Shown: in pieces, positions 19,498-29,758 of the stretch
How the letters are laid out: every line of letters begins with the position of its first letter
Numbering within the stretch: position 1 is the first letter of the stretch
DNA from: Piezodorus guildinii
Lineage: Eukaryota; Arthropoda; Insecta; Hemiptera; Pentatomidae
NCBI GenBank assembly: GCA_023052935.1
Contig: CM041293.1
Span: 171,203,341-171,267,340, forward strand
Direction of reading: 5' to 3'
DNA: 64,000 nt
The notes under the pieces: model-generated
Databases searched by the model: none
What the model saw: the letters and a program-made list of their open reading frames with translations, nothing else
What the model was told of the DNA's origin: nothing
Made by a program: the position numbers and the translations under genes

Positions 19498-21346
19498 ATC
19501 TGGTGCGGGCAACACACGACTTTCACTTACCTCCATTTTTAAAATCAATGAAAGAATTTTCAAAACAGAGATAAAAATACGTGAAACTATTAAAGAATTA
19601 ATTAAATCGAATTTATATAGAAACATGTGTTTTATTAAAAAAATTATTATGTTATTTTCTAAAATAATCAGTTAGTTTTATCGGCTTTTCATCACTCTCT
19701 ACTAACTTTTAAAAGCTTGTGTATGAGATAATATTTGTTCTAAAATCTCAAGCATTCCAACGGTATATCATACATGTATATTACTGCTCTTCTGTGCAAA
19801 AACAAAAAATTGCACTAATTTTTTTTTCCAGTTTTCTCCTTTAGTTGTTTTTTAAATTCGCACAACTTACATATTTACCTGTTTTTTTATCAGTGGTAAC
19901 AGAATAATATAGTTATTTTTATAAAATCAAAAAAATTAAAGGTACTTTTGAGAAGGATATCGGCATTTAAGCCCTGTCAGACCATTTTAATCAGAATGAA
20001 ACCTGCATAATATTAAAGCCTATTGAATTTTACATCGATATAGCAAGTTTAATCAAAATCGTCGGAACCGTTTTTGAAAAAATCGGAAAAAGGTGCAAAA
20101 TGAATGGTATAAAGTGGCTCTTCTGGTAAGCTCATTTTAATGAAAAAGGTTTTGTCACGTCTCGGGCGTATGTTAGTCTTAAATATGAAATTTCAGTTTC
20201 TTAGTTAAGTTATATGTCTTCTTAGGACTTACCGTTTCCGCCCGGGAGTTACCACACACACACACACACCTTTCTAGAATCATGCCAAATATCGGTGGGC
20301 CTGCACAAAGCCGGAGGAGGCTCCTTGCTAATGTAACCAACTCAGTGCTTTTGTATGCTGCACCAATCTGGTGTCATAGCTTCCAAGTGAGATCGTATTC
20401 TCGTAAAGCGATTAGCGTCCATCGTAAAATGCCCTGCGCGTCGCAAGAGCATTTCGCACTGTATCATATGATGCCGTGTGCATCATTGCCGACATAATTC
20501 CAATAGATCTACTGGCCGAAGAGCGTGGCAGAATCTACCGCAGAAAACGTGAAGCGCCAGAGGAGCATTGGCTAACGTTAGCGAAAGGCGAGAGACTGGA
20601 ATTTCTTCGCATGTGGCAGAGACGTTGGGACTCATCAACATCTGGAAGGTGGACAAACCGCCTGATATCAGATATTACATCGTGGATGATACGCACACAT
20701 GGAGAGGTTGATTATTACCTTACTCAACTGCTCTCTGGACATGGCGGCTTCAGGTCATATCTCCACAGGTTCAAGCTGGATAAAATCATCATGTACCAAC
20801 TGTCCTCGTTTGGATGAAACAGTGGAACATGCTTTCTTCACATGGAAGAAATTTACCTTGGAGAAGGTTCAGCTAGATATGGTGCTGGTGAAAGATCCAC
20901 ACCAGAAAATCTGATACAGCTCATGTTGACCAGTCAAGAAAACTGGAATGCTGTTTCAGATTATGATGGGAGAGTCGAAAGAATACTGAGAACCGAGGAG
21001 CGAGCGAGAAGAGGTCAAGTACCGTCTTAGGCGCTTAGCCATCCTGTCCACCGCGAAGTAATGCTTGCAAGCAGTTCCGCGGTGTGTCATCGCAGAGAAT
21101 GTAGGTGGTTTTTAGTGAGTAAGAATCTCACACTGTTGTGGATTCAGTTGCCCACTTCGTCTTATGATAGATTTTCCCCTACAATAAAAAAACACAAAAA
21201 AAAAAACACACACACACCTTTTGGCGGAACTTGATCATCACGGGACCCTACAATGTGTATTTCCGTTGACAACTAGAATACAAAAAATTTCACGATCGCA
21301 ATACTTTCTCTTACTATATATTTTTTAAATAGGTAAGTGAAAGTAA
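19498..21346 (+). mobile_element. HINE, near full length, split by an R1-clade LINE
   Basis: 5' terminus ATCTGGTGCGGGCAACACAC GACTTTCACTTACC at 19,498. The interior runs to the (CA)n tract at 20,253-20,270. After the LINE (about 20,274-21,206) it resumes CACACACACCTTTTGGCGGA (21,209 on) and ends GGTAAGTGAAAGTAAA (21,331-21,346). Subterminal inverted repeats of 13 bp (ACTTTCACTTACC / GGTAAGTGAAAGT) are intact. Confidence 0.85.
20274..21206 (+). pseudogene. R1-clade LINE 3' fragment in (CA)n
   Basis: C-terminal part of an R1-type RT: PNIGGPAQSRRRLLANVTNS, VLLYAAPIWC, then (after frameshifts) DAVCIIADIIPIDLLAEERG, GRWTNRLISDITSWM, HGEVDYYLTQLLSGHGGFRS, a CTNCPRLDETVEHAFF zinc-like motif and ILRTEERARRGQ before the stop at 21,028. 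At least two frameshifts are seen (about 20,440 and 20,790). The 3' UTR and poly(A) end at about 21,206. Both flanks are CA repeats followed by CCTTT, consistent with insertion into (CA)n and duplication of that target. Confidence 0.85.
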
Positions 21347-21369
21347 ACATTATTATTTATTTTAAATTG

Positions 21370-21412
21370 GGCGCTCTTCTTCGGGTCCAGGGTTCGAACT
21401 CCGGCTTTGGCA
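21370..21412 (+). mobile_element. SINE-A fragment (B-box region)
   Basis: GGTCCAGGGTTCGAACTCCG and GCTTTGGCAGAAT match the B-box part of SINE-A (32,740-32,770). The remainder of the SINE is absent. Confidence 0.5.
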
Positions 21413-21457
21413 GAATAATTAGTTATTTTGCATCGAAATAAGGCTGAAGCCATTGTA

Positions 21458-22184
21458 TTGGGTTGTTTCACATGAAATGTCCGTTTTTATAATTTCTGAA
21501 ATACATAAAGGAATTTGCAGGTCTCTGTAGTTTTCTTCCGAATGTTTACATATTTAAAGTAAACAGTTACTAATCCTCTACCTTTGTATTATAAACATTA
21601 GCTTCCCAATTAATTACCAACTTTTTAGTATACCTCCAAATATGAACATGGAAACACGCGATTTTCGAGTAATATTTTTGTACGAGTTTAAACTCGGCCA
21701 TTCAGCAGCTAAGACCGCTAGAAATATTTGCGGAATATATAATTTATATTTGGGGAAGGGAGCGTTAATGAACGGATCATTCGCCGATACATGTGTACCT
21801 CATGATCTCACAGAGCGGCAGCAAGACCCCATGTTTCAAAACATACCGTGCAAAAATTGAAAGAACTGGGCTACGAAGTTCTTCCGCACCCACCATATTC
21901 TCCCGACTTGTCTCCAACAGATTACCACCTGTTCAGGAATTTAGACAACTTCGTCAAAGAAAACTTTTTGAAAATGATGATCAAGTGAAAAGTACGTTTA
22001 CAGATTTTGTTTCACTTTAAAGCTCAGAGTTTTTCAGTTCGGGGATAAAAAATTTGGTGTCACGTTGGGAAAAATGTGTAGAAAAATAAGGTAAATACTT
22101 CGAATAAAATGATCTTGTTTTAAAATCGTATTTTTAATAAAAATCCTTATCTTGAAAACGGACATTTCATGTGACACAACCCAA
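21458..22184 (+). pseudogene. Mariner-1 copy, internally deleted
   Basis: A 727-bp mariner between TA duplications (21,456-21,457 and 22,185-22,186). Terminal repeats are TTGGGTTGTTTCACATGAAA and ACATTTCATGTGACACAACC, then CAA. Transposase traces: NMETRDFRVIFLYEFKLGHS at the N terminus, then a jump to CVPHDLTERQQDPMFQ and, in another frame, HPPYSPDLSPTDYHLFR with the third catalytic Asp. Most of the HTH and the first two catalytic Asp residues are missing. Non-autonomous. Confidence 0.85.
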
Positions 22185-22186
22185 TA

Positions 22187-22443
22187 GCTCCAGAGATGCT
22201 TGATATTCCATCAGAAGGTCTTCGCGGAATAGCATTACGCAACGAGATGAGACACATATAGAGAAACTTTTTGAATAAGTCTCCTACGCAAGAAACAACT
22301 CGAGAAAGGAGGAAGATAAAGAAGGAGGTAGAAGTTACGGCAATAAAACTTGTTAACAACATTCCTCTCCTTATCATCCCGCGTCTCGATAAAGTAGAAC
22401 TTCATAACTCTGCTCCATATTTATATGATTCATATAAGCAATA
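22187..22443 (+). pseudogene. Unrecognised protein-like remnant split by mariner
   Basis: Joining the flanks of the mariner at one TA gives a continuous frame from about 21,430: HRNKAEAIVAPEMLDIPSEG, LRGIALRNEMRHI, one stop (TAG), then RNFLNKSPTQETTRERRK, VEVTAIKLVNNIPLL, IIPRLDKVELHNSAPYLYDS and a stop near 22,441. The long, charged, non-repetitive frame across an insertion suggests former coding sequence. I do not recognise the family; it may be an element protein or a decayed host exon. Confidence 0.35.
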
Positions 22444-22444
22444 A

Positions 22445-23035
22445 ACTAAAAACATATTTATTAAAAACAAAAAAGGATTTATATATCGAAAAGAAAACAA
22501 ACGATATAATTATACTTCCTCGCTAATAATAGACATTTTTTCTCTTTATATCTATATTCACGCCTGTTAGAATGTATCTGACAATCAGCAAATGTGCTGT
22601 ACAAATTGAGATCCAGGCATGGTAGGCAAGAAGAAGTAAAGTGCCCAGCAGCACCCCTACCATGGCTTTATGTTATCAGAGGAGATCCCTCATCCACCCT
22701 CTCTTTAGCCTTCTTCTGACTGGCATTTCAACTATTGACATGTCGTTAATCAGTCTATTGTCGTGTCCGTTAAGTTTACTGTGAAAACGAGAATAGAGTG
22801 TTCGTATTTGTTGGTCAACTGTTAGTTGTTGGAAGTCCGTATGTAGGGTTTTGTTGTTTACGTACCAAGGAGATGTTATGAATTTGGTTGTTGTCGATAA
22901 AAATTGTTGGGCAAGTGTTTTTTTCCTAGTGTGAACGTTACGTGTTTTGATTTGTAGTGATTTAAACGAATTTGTCCATAGAGTGTACCAAGTTTGTAGT
23001 ATCATTAAGTGATTTTGTAGAGTCAGTGAGGGCAA
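22445..23035 (-). pseudogene. Jockey-D LINE 3' end
   Basis: Antisense RT C terminus of about 119 residues: SLTLQNHLMILQTWY, SPWYVNNKTLHTDFQQLTV, QIRTLYSRFHSKLNGHDNRL and RRRLKRGWMRDLL. This matches the C-terminal pattern of Jockey-A and -B (APYYV.N.TLHHDL, RRLKRQWPRDLL). The region 22,445-22,675 is its 3' UTR, with a post-stop hairpin on the minus strand, GTGCT-GCTG-GGCAC (22,641-22,654). Confidence 0.8.
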
Positions 23036-24358
23036 TATAAAAATAGATGTAAAAATTTACTATTTTCTCCAAAACCACGATTTTGATTAAACTTGCTATA
23101 TCGATGTAAGATTTTATGGGTTTTAATATCATGTAGGTTTCATTCTGTTAAAAATAATCTAACAGGGGTTAAATGCTGGTATTTTAAATTGTCTTTCTCT
23201 CAAGTCTGTTTAATTTTGTAAACCCTCCCCCCCCAAAAAAAAAAAATAACCATATCAGCTCGGTAGCGTTGATACAAAACACAAAAAAAATTGTATTTAG
23301 TTGGATATAGAATTCGTTCAACTTATATATGAGGCATGTTTTTTAAGTAAGTACCGTTTTGGAATTAAAAAAAGACGTGCAAAGATATCGCAATAATTTT
23401 ATTTTTACATGAAAGCCTGTACCTTAATCTAGTTTTCTACATAATTTTCATGAATTTTGAGGCACTTGTCATAACGCGGCACCAGTTTTTGAATACCCTC
23501 CTCAAAAAATTCTGCCGCCTGACTTGTTAACCACTGCATCACAAATGTTTTGACTTCGTTATCGTCTTGAAGACGCCGACCGCTCAGGTGTTTTTTCAAG
23601 TGCAGAAACAAATGGTAGTCGCTAGGCGCCAGATTTTCGTCCACTTTCTGCACCAAATCTTCATTAACGACCAAAGGACGCCCACTCCGTTCTTCATCAT
23701 GCAAATTTGTGCGGCCATCTTTAAATGCTCTCACCCATTTCCATACCATTCCATCACTCATAATGTTTCTTCCGTAAACTTCAACGATCTCACGATGATA
23801 TCGATCGGTTTTACGCCTTTAGCACTAAGAAATCGTATAACAAACAGCCCGTACTTCACAATCAGAGGGACTCACGATTGTCGGAGGCATCTTAAACACT
23901 CAGTAAACAACGTATACAATGAAGAATCTGACGAGAAAGTATGTAGAAAAGTAGATTAAGGTACAGTCTTTCATGTAAAAATAAAATTATTGCGATATAT
24001 TTGCACGTCTTTTTTTAATTCCAAAACGGTGCTTACTTAAAAAACATGCCTCGTATTTACCTTTTTTTCAGCAATGCTAACAAGATGATGTGGCCATTTT
24101 TTAAAAACACAAGTAAGGTATTTCAGTTAGAATTTTGAATATCGCAATTAAGCTCTGTCAGACATTTGCAATCAGGATGAAATCTACATCAAATTCAAGT
24201 CCGTCAAAATTTTACTTCGATATATAGAGTTTAATCAAAATCGTAAAAAGGTGCAAAATGCATGGTATAAAGCTGATCTTCCGGTCAGCTGATTTTGATG
24301 AAAAAGTTTCTGTAACATCTATGGAGTATAGTTGCCTTAAATGTGAAATTTCAGTTTC
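23036..24358. mobile_element. HINE segments, split by mariner-2
   Basis: 23,036-23,215 is antisense HINE interior (TTAATATCATGTAGGTTTCA). From about 23,285 it is sense (TAGAATTCGTTCAACTTATA), interrupted at a TA by mariner-2 (23,330-24,053). It resumes TTTACCTTTTTTTCAGCAAT, GTGCAAAATGCATGGTATAA, and stops at TGAAATTTCAGTTTCTC (24,358), where a LINE fragment begins. Confidence 0.7.
23330..24053 (-). pseudogene. Mariner-2 copy with about 115-bp terminal repeats
   Basis: Between TA duplications. The ends start CGAGGCATGTTTTTTAAGTA (left has T for C). The two ends remain inverted copies for about 115 bp, through GACGTGCAAA, ATATCGCAATAATTTTATTT and CCTTAATCTA, far longer than the usual mariner repeat of about 30 bp. 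The antisense transposase (110 codons, 23,761-23,429) has the HTH end MVWKWVRAFKDGRTNLHDEE and RSGRPLVVNEDLVQKVDENL. It is fused by deletion to APSDYHLFLHLKKHLSGRRL, losing the first two catalytic Asp residues. Confidence 0.85.
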
Positions 24359-25367
24359 TCAAGACTCTTTTCTATCCCCAATCCTATTTAATTTGTTCAT
24401 TTCTGATTTACCAGCCTATCCATTTGTGACGAGGTCATTATACGCCGATGATACAGCATTGTATACCTCATCATATCGCATTAATACAATAGTGAATCGC
24501 CTTCAACAATATTTTAAAAAATTTCACAAATATTGCATAAAATGGAAATTGAAATTGAATCCCACCAAATCTGAAGCAATTCTTTTCACTAAACGTCGCC
24601 CACAAATAAACCACCAAATCAAGATAAATTCAGCTCTCACCCCATGGTCAAAATCCGTACAGTACCTAGGCATAACATTAGACAAATCTCTTACTTTCAC
24701 CGATCATATCAATAGAAAAATCGATAAAGCCAAAAAATTAATATTTAAAATGTTCCCATACTTCAACAAAAAACCCATTTGAGCTCTCATAAAAAATTAA
24801 TAATATACAAATCAGTTATTCCCCCGTTAATTACATACGCCTCGCCAGTCTGGAGCTCAACCGCCTTGACTAACTACCAAAAACTTGAAAAAAATTAAAA
24901 TCTAATGCAGATAATTGACAATTACCCCCGCTACACTAAAATATCATCTATGCTCCAGGACTTGCAGCTTCCAGCAATTAAACATTTTGTCCATAATCAA
25001 ACAGCTTCTCACTTCAGTACAACACCATTCTCAAAAAATCCATTAATAAAGGAAATCGGTAACTATAATAAAACATCTCTAAAACGCTACACTCATAAAA
25101 GAACTAAACATGTGTTGCTAACTTAAGCTAGTTTGTTTTAATTTCTAATTTTATATAATCAATTATGCTATCCGTTTTTATTTGTAGGTTTTTGTATAAT
25201 TTTTCCTACAACCATATATAATAACAATTTAAATTTACCACTAATTATAGATTAGATAATTAGATTATAACTACCAAATGAACCAAACATTTGCTGATTG
25301 TAAGGATGTCTCATACGAAATCATTTATAAATATTTTGTCAATTTGTAAATAAAGTTTATTTTCTCC

Positions 25368-25371
<4 letters not shown>
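24359..25371 (+). pseudogene. Jockey-D-type LINE, RT fragment and 3' UTR
   Basis: 5'-truncated RT: LSPILFNLFISDLPAYPF, SLYADDTALYTSS (the YADD box), WKLKLNPTKSEAILFTKRRP and VQYLGITLDKSLTFTDHINR up to a frame break at 24,780. A further C-terminal piece is at 24,783-25,126 (YPRYTKISSMLQDL, KRTKHVLLT-stop). The 3' UTR (25,127-25,371) ends GTAAATAAAGTTTATTTTCT before a TA repeat. The same 3' UTR recurs at 63,390-63,835. Confidence 0.8.

Positions 25372-25440
<69 letters not shown>
25372..25440. repeat. (TA)n microsatellite
   Basis: About 68 bp of uninterrupted TA directly at the 3' end of the LINE above. It could have grown from the element's simple-sequence tail. Confidence 0.95.
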
Positions 25441-25442
<2 letters not shown>

Positions 25443-25752
25443 CGAAGGTGAGTGTAGTAGTAGAAGAGCATGGTGTATTATTATTAGATGGTATAGAGCG
25501 ATAAGCAGGAGACAGAGAGTAGATAAGGCAGTCACGCACTATAAACCACTACGGCCATCAAATCCTCCTTTATTGGAAAAATACTCTCATTTAGTCAAGA
25601 ATTGCGCTGTACTAATTCAGCTCAATTCTCCAGCCATACACGACTCTAATACGCTTCCAGGCTACTCAGTTATCTTCCTATAATATGTGTTCGGTTTTTA
25701 ATGCCTCTTCTTATTTACTTTCACTTATGAAAACGTTATAAATATTTTTGAA
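25441..25752. other. Unassigned spacer
   Basis: Moderate-GC sequence (GGAGACAGAGAGTAGATAAG, ACCACTACGGCCATC). No ORF or repeat recognised. Confidence 0.3.
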
Positions 25753-25983
25753 TCTATACTAATATTATAAAGCTGAAGAATTTGTTTGAACGCGCTAATT
25801 TCAGAAAGTACTCGTTCGAATGGAAAAATTAATTTTTGTGCTGGATAGTCCATTTATCAAGGAAGGCTTTGTAACATCACGCTGCGACCAATAAGAGTGA
25901 TGAATCATGAATGATTTTAAAACAATTCAATTTTTCGTTAAGTTATCTTTTGCCGTAACAATTAATAAATCACAGGGACAATT
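25753..25983 (+). mobile_element. Helitron remnant: 5' end joined to helicase fragment
   Basis: It begins TCTATACTAATATTATAAAG and CTGAAGAATTTG, the 5' terminus of a Helitron group common in insects (TC start, no inverted repeats). About 180 bp on, one frame reads FVKLSFAVTINKSQGQ, matching the conserved Pif1-family helicase motif of Helitron Rep/helicase proteins. Everything between, and the 3' end, is missing. The right edge is cut by a Jockey-C copy. Confidence 0.8.
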
Positions 25984-26345
25984 TTTTTTTTTAATATTTA
26001 TTTATTGAAATTTACAACTGTAATTTATATTAGGGGTACTCACTACGTTTGCTATAGCATGCAATTTGGTTATTTTGCTTAAACCCGTCGAGTTTCTACA
26101 GTTATTTCCTGTATAAAATTGATGGGATAGCACAAATAGCATGGTATAGCAAACGTAGTGAGTACCCCTATTAAAACAAGTATATATGCTAAAAGAAAAA
26201 TCACATGAGACAGACTTGTAGAGGAGCAGCCCAATGGAAGCACCCCAGTAACTATTTTTAACAAGAAGGTCTCGAGGTCATCTTCTTTCCAGACGTCTCG
26301 GAGGATTATCAGGAATCGAAGAGGAAGCAAGGGCTGAAACTTAAA
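25984..26345 (-). pseudogene. Jockey-C 3' end, split by a small MITE
   Basis: Antisense 3' UTR (TTATTGAAATTTACAACTGT) and C-terminal coding end (on its strand RRLERR.PRDLLV-like, from AGAAGGTCTCGAGGTCATCT). A 138-bp MITE at 26,032-26,169 interrupts the 3' UTR. The post-stop hairpin is partly lost (about 26,222-26,240). Confidence 0.75.
26032..26169. mobile_element. 138-bp MITE with 31-bp inverted repeats
   Basis: Termini start AGGGGTACTCACTACGTTTG and continue CTATAGCATGC; the right end is its complement with one mismatch. ATT lies on both sides (26,029-26,031 and 26,170-26,172), a possible 3-bp TSD. The superfamily is not assigned. The near-perfect repeats suggest youth. Confidence 0.8.
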
Positions 26346-26379
26346 AACATCTTAATCGAGATCATGGCTTTATCCGAAA

Positions 26380-27310
26380 TTCCGACGGCAATACTTCCTA
26401 GGAACCCATCTTTACCAATCCTTCAGAACCAAAAAAAAACTCTATATCTATAACATGTTCACTCCACTCTCCTCTGTCCACTCTATCGACACAAGATCCC
26501 AGTCCCTGAACCTATTCATTCCCTCCTACAGAACTGTTTCCTTCAAGAGATCTTTCGTAGGGGTGGGCATAATCGAATGATCGTCATAATCGGATGATCG
26601 GACTACGATGATTTAAATAATCGAATGATTAGTATGGATTCTGAGAGACGATATGCCTTAATTATGTATAATGGCTGAGCTGGCTGAGCCTGGGTGCAAA
26701 TATACATATAATTTATGTGATGAGGAAAAAAAAAAAAAAGGTCGTTTGATTATCCGAGCACCTTATAATCCCTCGATTATCGTTAAACAATTCAGTTCGA
26801 ATGATCATTCTTTTCTCCAAACTGATCAATCCGATAATTGATTAATTCGAATGATTGAAATAATCGAATGTTCCGATAATCGTCATTCGATTATACCCAC
26901 CCCTAATCTTTCATTATTCGAGCTACTTCATTTTGGAATTCCTTACCCATGCCTATTCGTACATCCCAATCCTTAACTTCCTTCAAGCATAAACTATTTA
27001 TCCATCTCCTTGAATATCAGTCTACCGGGCATTTATAAGTTTTGACTATTTACACTCTTTATTTATTTTTTTTATTATTTAATGTTTCAGTTCATTTTAT
27101 TTCTTTTATTAATTATAAGGTAGCAATATTACCTTGTACATACATATGTGTTTAAGGGTATATGTGCATTTTTTTTATTCGTAATACGCAGTATAATTAG
27201 TTATATGATGTATATTTTGAAGACGTAATAACCAGAAGATTAATATTTAATGTACATTAATATTATTCTTAGGGGACTAGCTGTCCCAGAATAAAAATTA
27301 TTTTTCATTA
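26380..27310 (+). pseudogene. LINE RT C-terminal tail, split by hAT MITE
   Basis: One frame gives NMFTPLSSVHSIDTRSQ, SLNLFIPSYRTVSFKRS (up to 26,557). Past the MITE it continues in frame FIIRATSFWNSLPMPIR and SLTSFKHKLFIHLL to a stop at about 27,038. This is the typical end of CR1/jockey-type RT proteins. The 3' UTR carries GGGAC-TAGCT-GTCCCAGAATAA (about 27,276) and a T-rich tail. Related to 1-820 and 33.8-34.7 kb. Confidence 0.8.
26558..26905. mobile_element. hAT-type MITE, copy 2 (both ends)
   Basis: A 348-bp element with ends TAGGGGTGGGCATAATCGAA and the complement (TTCGATTATACCCACCCCTA). Flanks are ATCTTTCG / ATCTTTCA, an 8-bp TSD with one mismatch (26,550-26,557, 26,906-26,913). Subterminal ATAATCGAATGAT motifs repeat. 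Removing the MITE and one TSD restores the reading frame of the host LINE. Confidence 0.88.
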
Positions 27311-27865
27311 ATTTATTTATTCATCATAAGAACAGAAATTGACGCAAACGAAGGCGGGCAACAGCTTGTTTAATATATAGGTAATTGAAAGAATCAATGT
27401 CTATTAACAATTATTATGTGAGTGTTATATTATCAAAATTAAGCACATGATATGGTAATGACCCTCTGTTGGTAGAGTTTCGCTGCCTCGGAAAGAATAA
27501 TAATAAGAGAATATGTGCCTGAAGAAATTTATGGAAACTTCTTAAATAGGAAAGAGGTGTAAGTGATTTGAAAAATTGAAGTAGGATTTGGGTCGTTTTG
27601 GAAACGGCTACAGTGAGTTTGCTGATGCTCAAGAAAGTGTATCGGGAGGTTCTTTTCATTGAGTTCAATAGAACCAAATAGCGCCTGTCGGATGACAATA
27701 CGATATTAGAGGAAATCGGAGCAGATCACAGGCTGAAGCATCACGAAAATATCACCACTCACTTGAGGCAGCAGAGAAAACTTCAACTGTAAATATAAAG
27801 TGCAAGAGACAAGATAACAAGACTTTAATTTTCAATCTGGTTAGGTAATTTAATATTAAAATTAT
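27311..27865. other. Unassigned region
   Basis: A minus-strand frame of 94 codons (27,698-27,414) is Leu/Ser-rich (KLTVAVSKTTQILLQFFKSL). It faintly resembles a LINE tail but lacks a decisive motif. Nothing else recognised. Confidence 0.25.
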
Positions 27866-27870
27866 TAATA

Positions 27871-27963
27871 AAAATCTGGTGCGGGCAACACACGACTTTC
27901 ACTTACCTCCATTTTTAAAATCAATGAAAGAATTTTCAAATACAGTTAGAGATAAAAATACTC

Positions 27964-28038
<75 letters not shown>

Positions 28039-28045
28039 CATTTTT
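27871..28045 (+). mobile_element. HINE 5' end running into (TA)n
   Basis: ATCTGGTGCGGGCAACACAC GACTTTCACTTACC, then AAATACAGTTAGAGATAAAA and a TA array (27,965-28,036). The rest of the element is missing and the array seems to have replaced it. Confidence 0.85.
27965..28036. repeat. (TA)n microsatellite in a HINE
   Basis: About 70 bp of TA following ...AAATACTCG of the HINE, ending TATATGTATATATATACA. Confidence 0.9.
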
Positions 28046-28612
28046 TTTTAGTTTCACTTACCTATATATGAATAATAATATTTCCACGTTTTATTTTCAC
28101 TTACTAAATATATAGTAAGGGAAATTATTGCGATCGTGATGATTTTAGAATTCCAGTTTTCAATAGAAATACACGTTTCAGGATCCCAAAATAAGTCAAA
28201 ATAACCAAGTTCCGCAAAAAGGTGTGTGTGGTAAGTCTAGCACAAAAACGCTAAATCGTATGAAACTGAAATTTCATATTATTACAATTATAAGCCCGAG
28301 GTGTTAAAGTAACTTTTACATTAAAATCGGCGAACCTAAAGAGCCATTTTATACCATAAATTATGCAGCTTTTTACGATTTTTTCCAAAAACGGCTCTAA
28401 CGAATTTGAATGAAGTCAATACATGGATGTGAAACATGATGGGCTTTAATAATATATAGGTTTTATTATGATTGAAATAGCCTGATAGGGCTTATATGTC
28501 AATACTTTCAATTTTCTTCTTTTAAAGTATCTTAATTTTTTAGATTCGAAAAAAATACCATATCATCATGTAGGCATTCATAAAAAACTACTAAATATTC
28601 AAGTTGAACGTT

Positions 28613-28858
28613 TGAGTTAGTCCGAAGCAAATACCATTCCTTCCATGACAAACTCTACTCCCACTCTAACCCTCTAGTTTCAATCCTTGCTTCCTCTTTG
28701 ATTTCTGATAATCCTTCCAGGCGTCTGAAAATGGCCCCGAAGGGCTTCTAGTTTAGACTCTTAGAGTGCTGCCAAGGTCATTTTCTTAATTTTCATCACA
28801 TTTACTAGACGTTTATCTTTGTACAGTTGTAAATATCAATAAATATGATTAAAAAAAA
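28613..28858 (+). pseudogene. Jockey-C 3' fragment
   Basis: Last part of ORF2 (CCATGACAAACTCTACTCCC), with ACAATCC-type C terminus, 3' UTR and poly(A) at about 28,850. Weak TSD (TTTGA on both sides). Confidence 0.75.
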
Positions 28859-28887
28859 AATTTGATTTTTTGAAGAATATTAATATA

Positions 28888-29758
28888 TTAGGTTGTGTCA
28901 CACGAAATGTCCGTTTTCAAGGTAAAGGATTTTTTATTAAAAATACGATATGAAAACAAGATAATTTTATTCGAAGTATTTACCTTCTTTTTCTACCCAT
29001 TTTTCCCAACGTGACACCAACTTTTTTATCCCCGAACTGAAAAACTCTGAGCTTTGAAGTGAAACAAAATCTGAAAACGCACTTTTCACTTGATCATCAT
29101 TTTCAAAAAGTTTTCCTTTGACGAAGTTTTCTAAATTTCTGAACAGGTGGTAATCTGTTGGTGCGGAAGAACTTCGTAGCCCAGTTCTTTCAATTTTTGC
29201 ATGGTATGTTTGAAACATGGGGTCTTGCTGCCGCTCAGTGAGATCATGAGGTACACATGTATCGAGCTTTTTTACTTTCCCAATACACTTTAAATTTCTG
29301 GAAACGGTAGATGCACTTGCATTTAGATGTGCTGATAGTCGTTTAACTGTTTGGTAGGGCTTTCCTTCTACTGTATGTTTGAGGACATCGTTGTCTATTA
29401 CGGACGGAGGTCTTCCTGGGGGCAAGTTTTCCAAGTCGGTATCCCCAGCTGAAAACTTAGCAAACCAACGGCGAATGGTCTGTTCATTAACACTTCCTTC
29501 CCCAAACACCTTGCAAATATTTGCAGTTTAATATACAAAAATATTACTCGAAAATCGCGTGTTTCCATGTTTATATTTAGAGGTATACTAAAAAGTGGGT
29601 AATTGATTGGGAAGCTAATGTTTATAATACAAAGGTAGAGGGTTAGTAACTGTTTACTTTAAATATGTAAACATTCGGAAGAAAACAACAGAGACCTGCA
29701 AAATCCTTTAAGTATTTCAGAAACTATAAAAACGGACATTTCATGTGAAACAACCCAA
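28888..29758 (-). pseudogene. Mariner-1 copy, longest in the window
   Basis: An 871-bp copy between TA duplications (28,886-28,887 and 29,759-29,760). Ends are TTAGGTTGTGTCACACGAAA and the complement of TTGGGTTGTTTCACATGAAA. The transposase frame has 180 codons (29,509-28,967). It shows the paired HTH region SVNEQTIRRWFAKFSAGDTD, LENLPPGRPPSVIDNDVL (the GRPP linker) and NASASTVSRNLKCIG, then CVPHDLTERQQ and DYHLFRNLENFVKGKLFEND. A deletion removes the first two catalytic Asp residues. About 25 bp encoding the PPYSPDLSP segment are also lost. The usual length is about 345 residues. Confidence 0.88.

Noticed and set aside
20274..21206. Site-specific 28S rDNA R1 insertion
   Set aside because: Flanks are (CA)n in a HINE, with no 28S sequence nearby.
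23567..23959. 130-codon plus-strand frame
   Set aside because: Antisense of mariner-2 transposase. The minus strand carries the recognisable HTH and APSDYHLF motifs.
25311..25535. Open frames with (IY)n repeats
   Set aside because: They are translations of (TA)n arrays; similarly at 27,879, 38,283 and 59,725 (VC repeats from (CA)n).
26032..26169. Assignment of the 138-bp MITE to hAT or PIF/Harbinger
   Set aside because: No 8-bp TSD for hAT. The 3-bp ATT does not match the usual TWA rule cleanly. Left unassigned.
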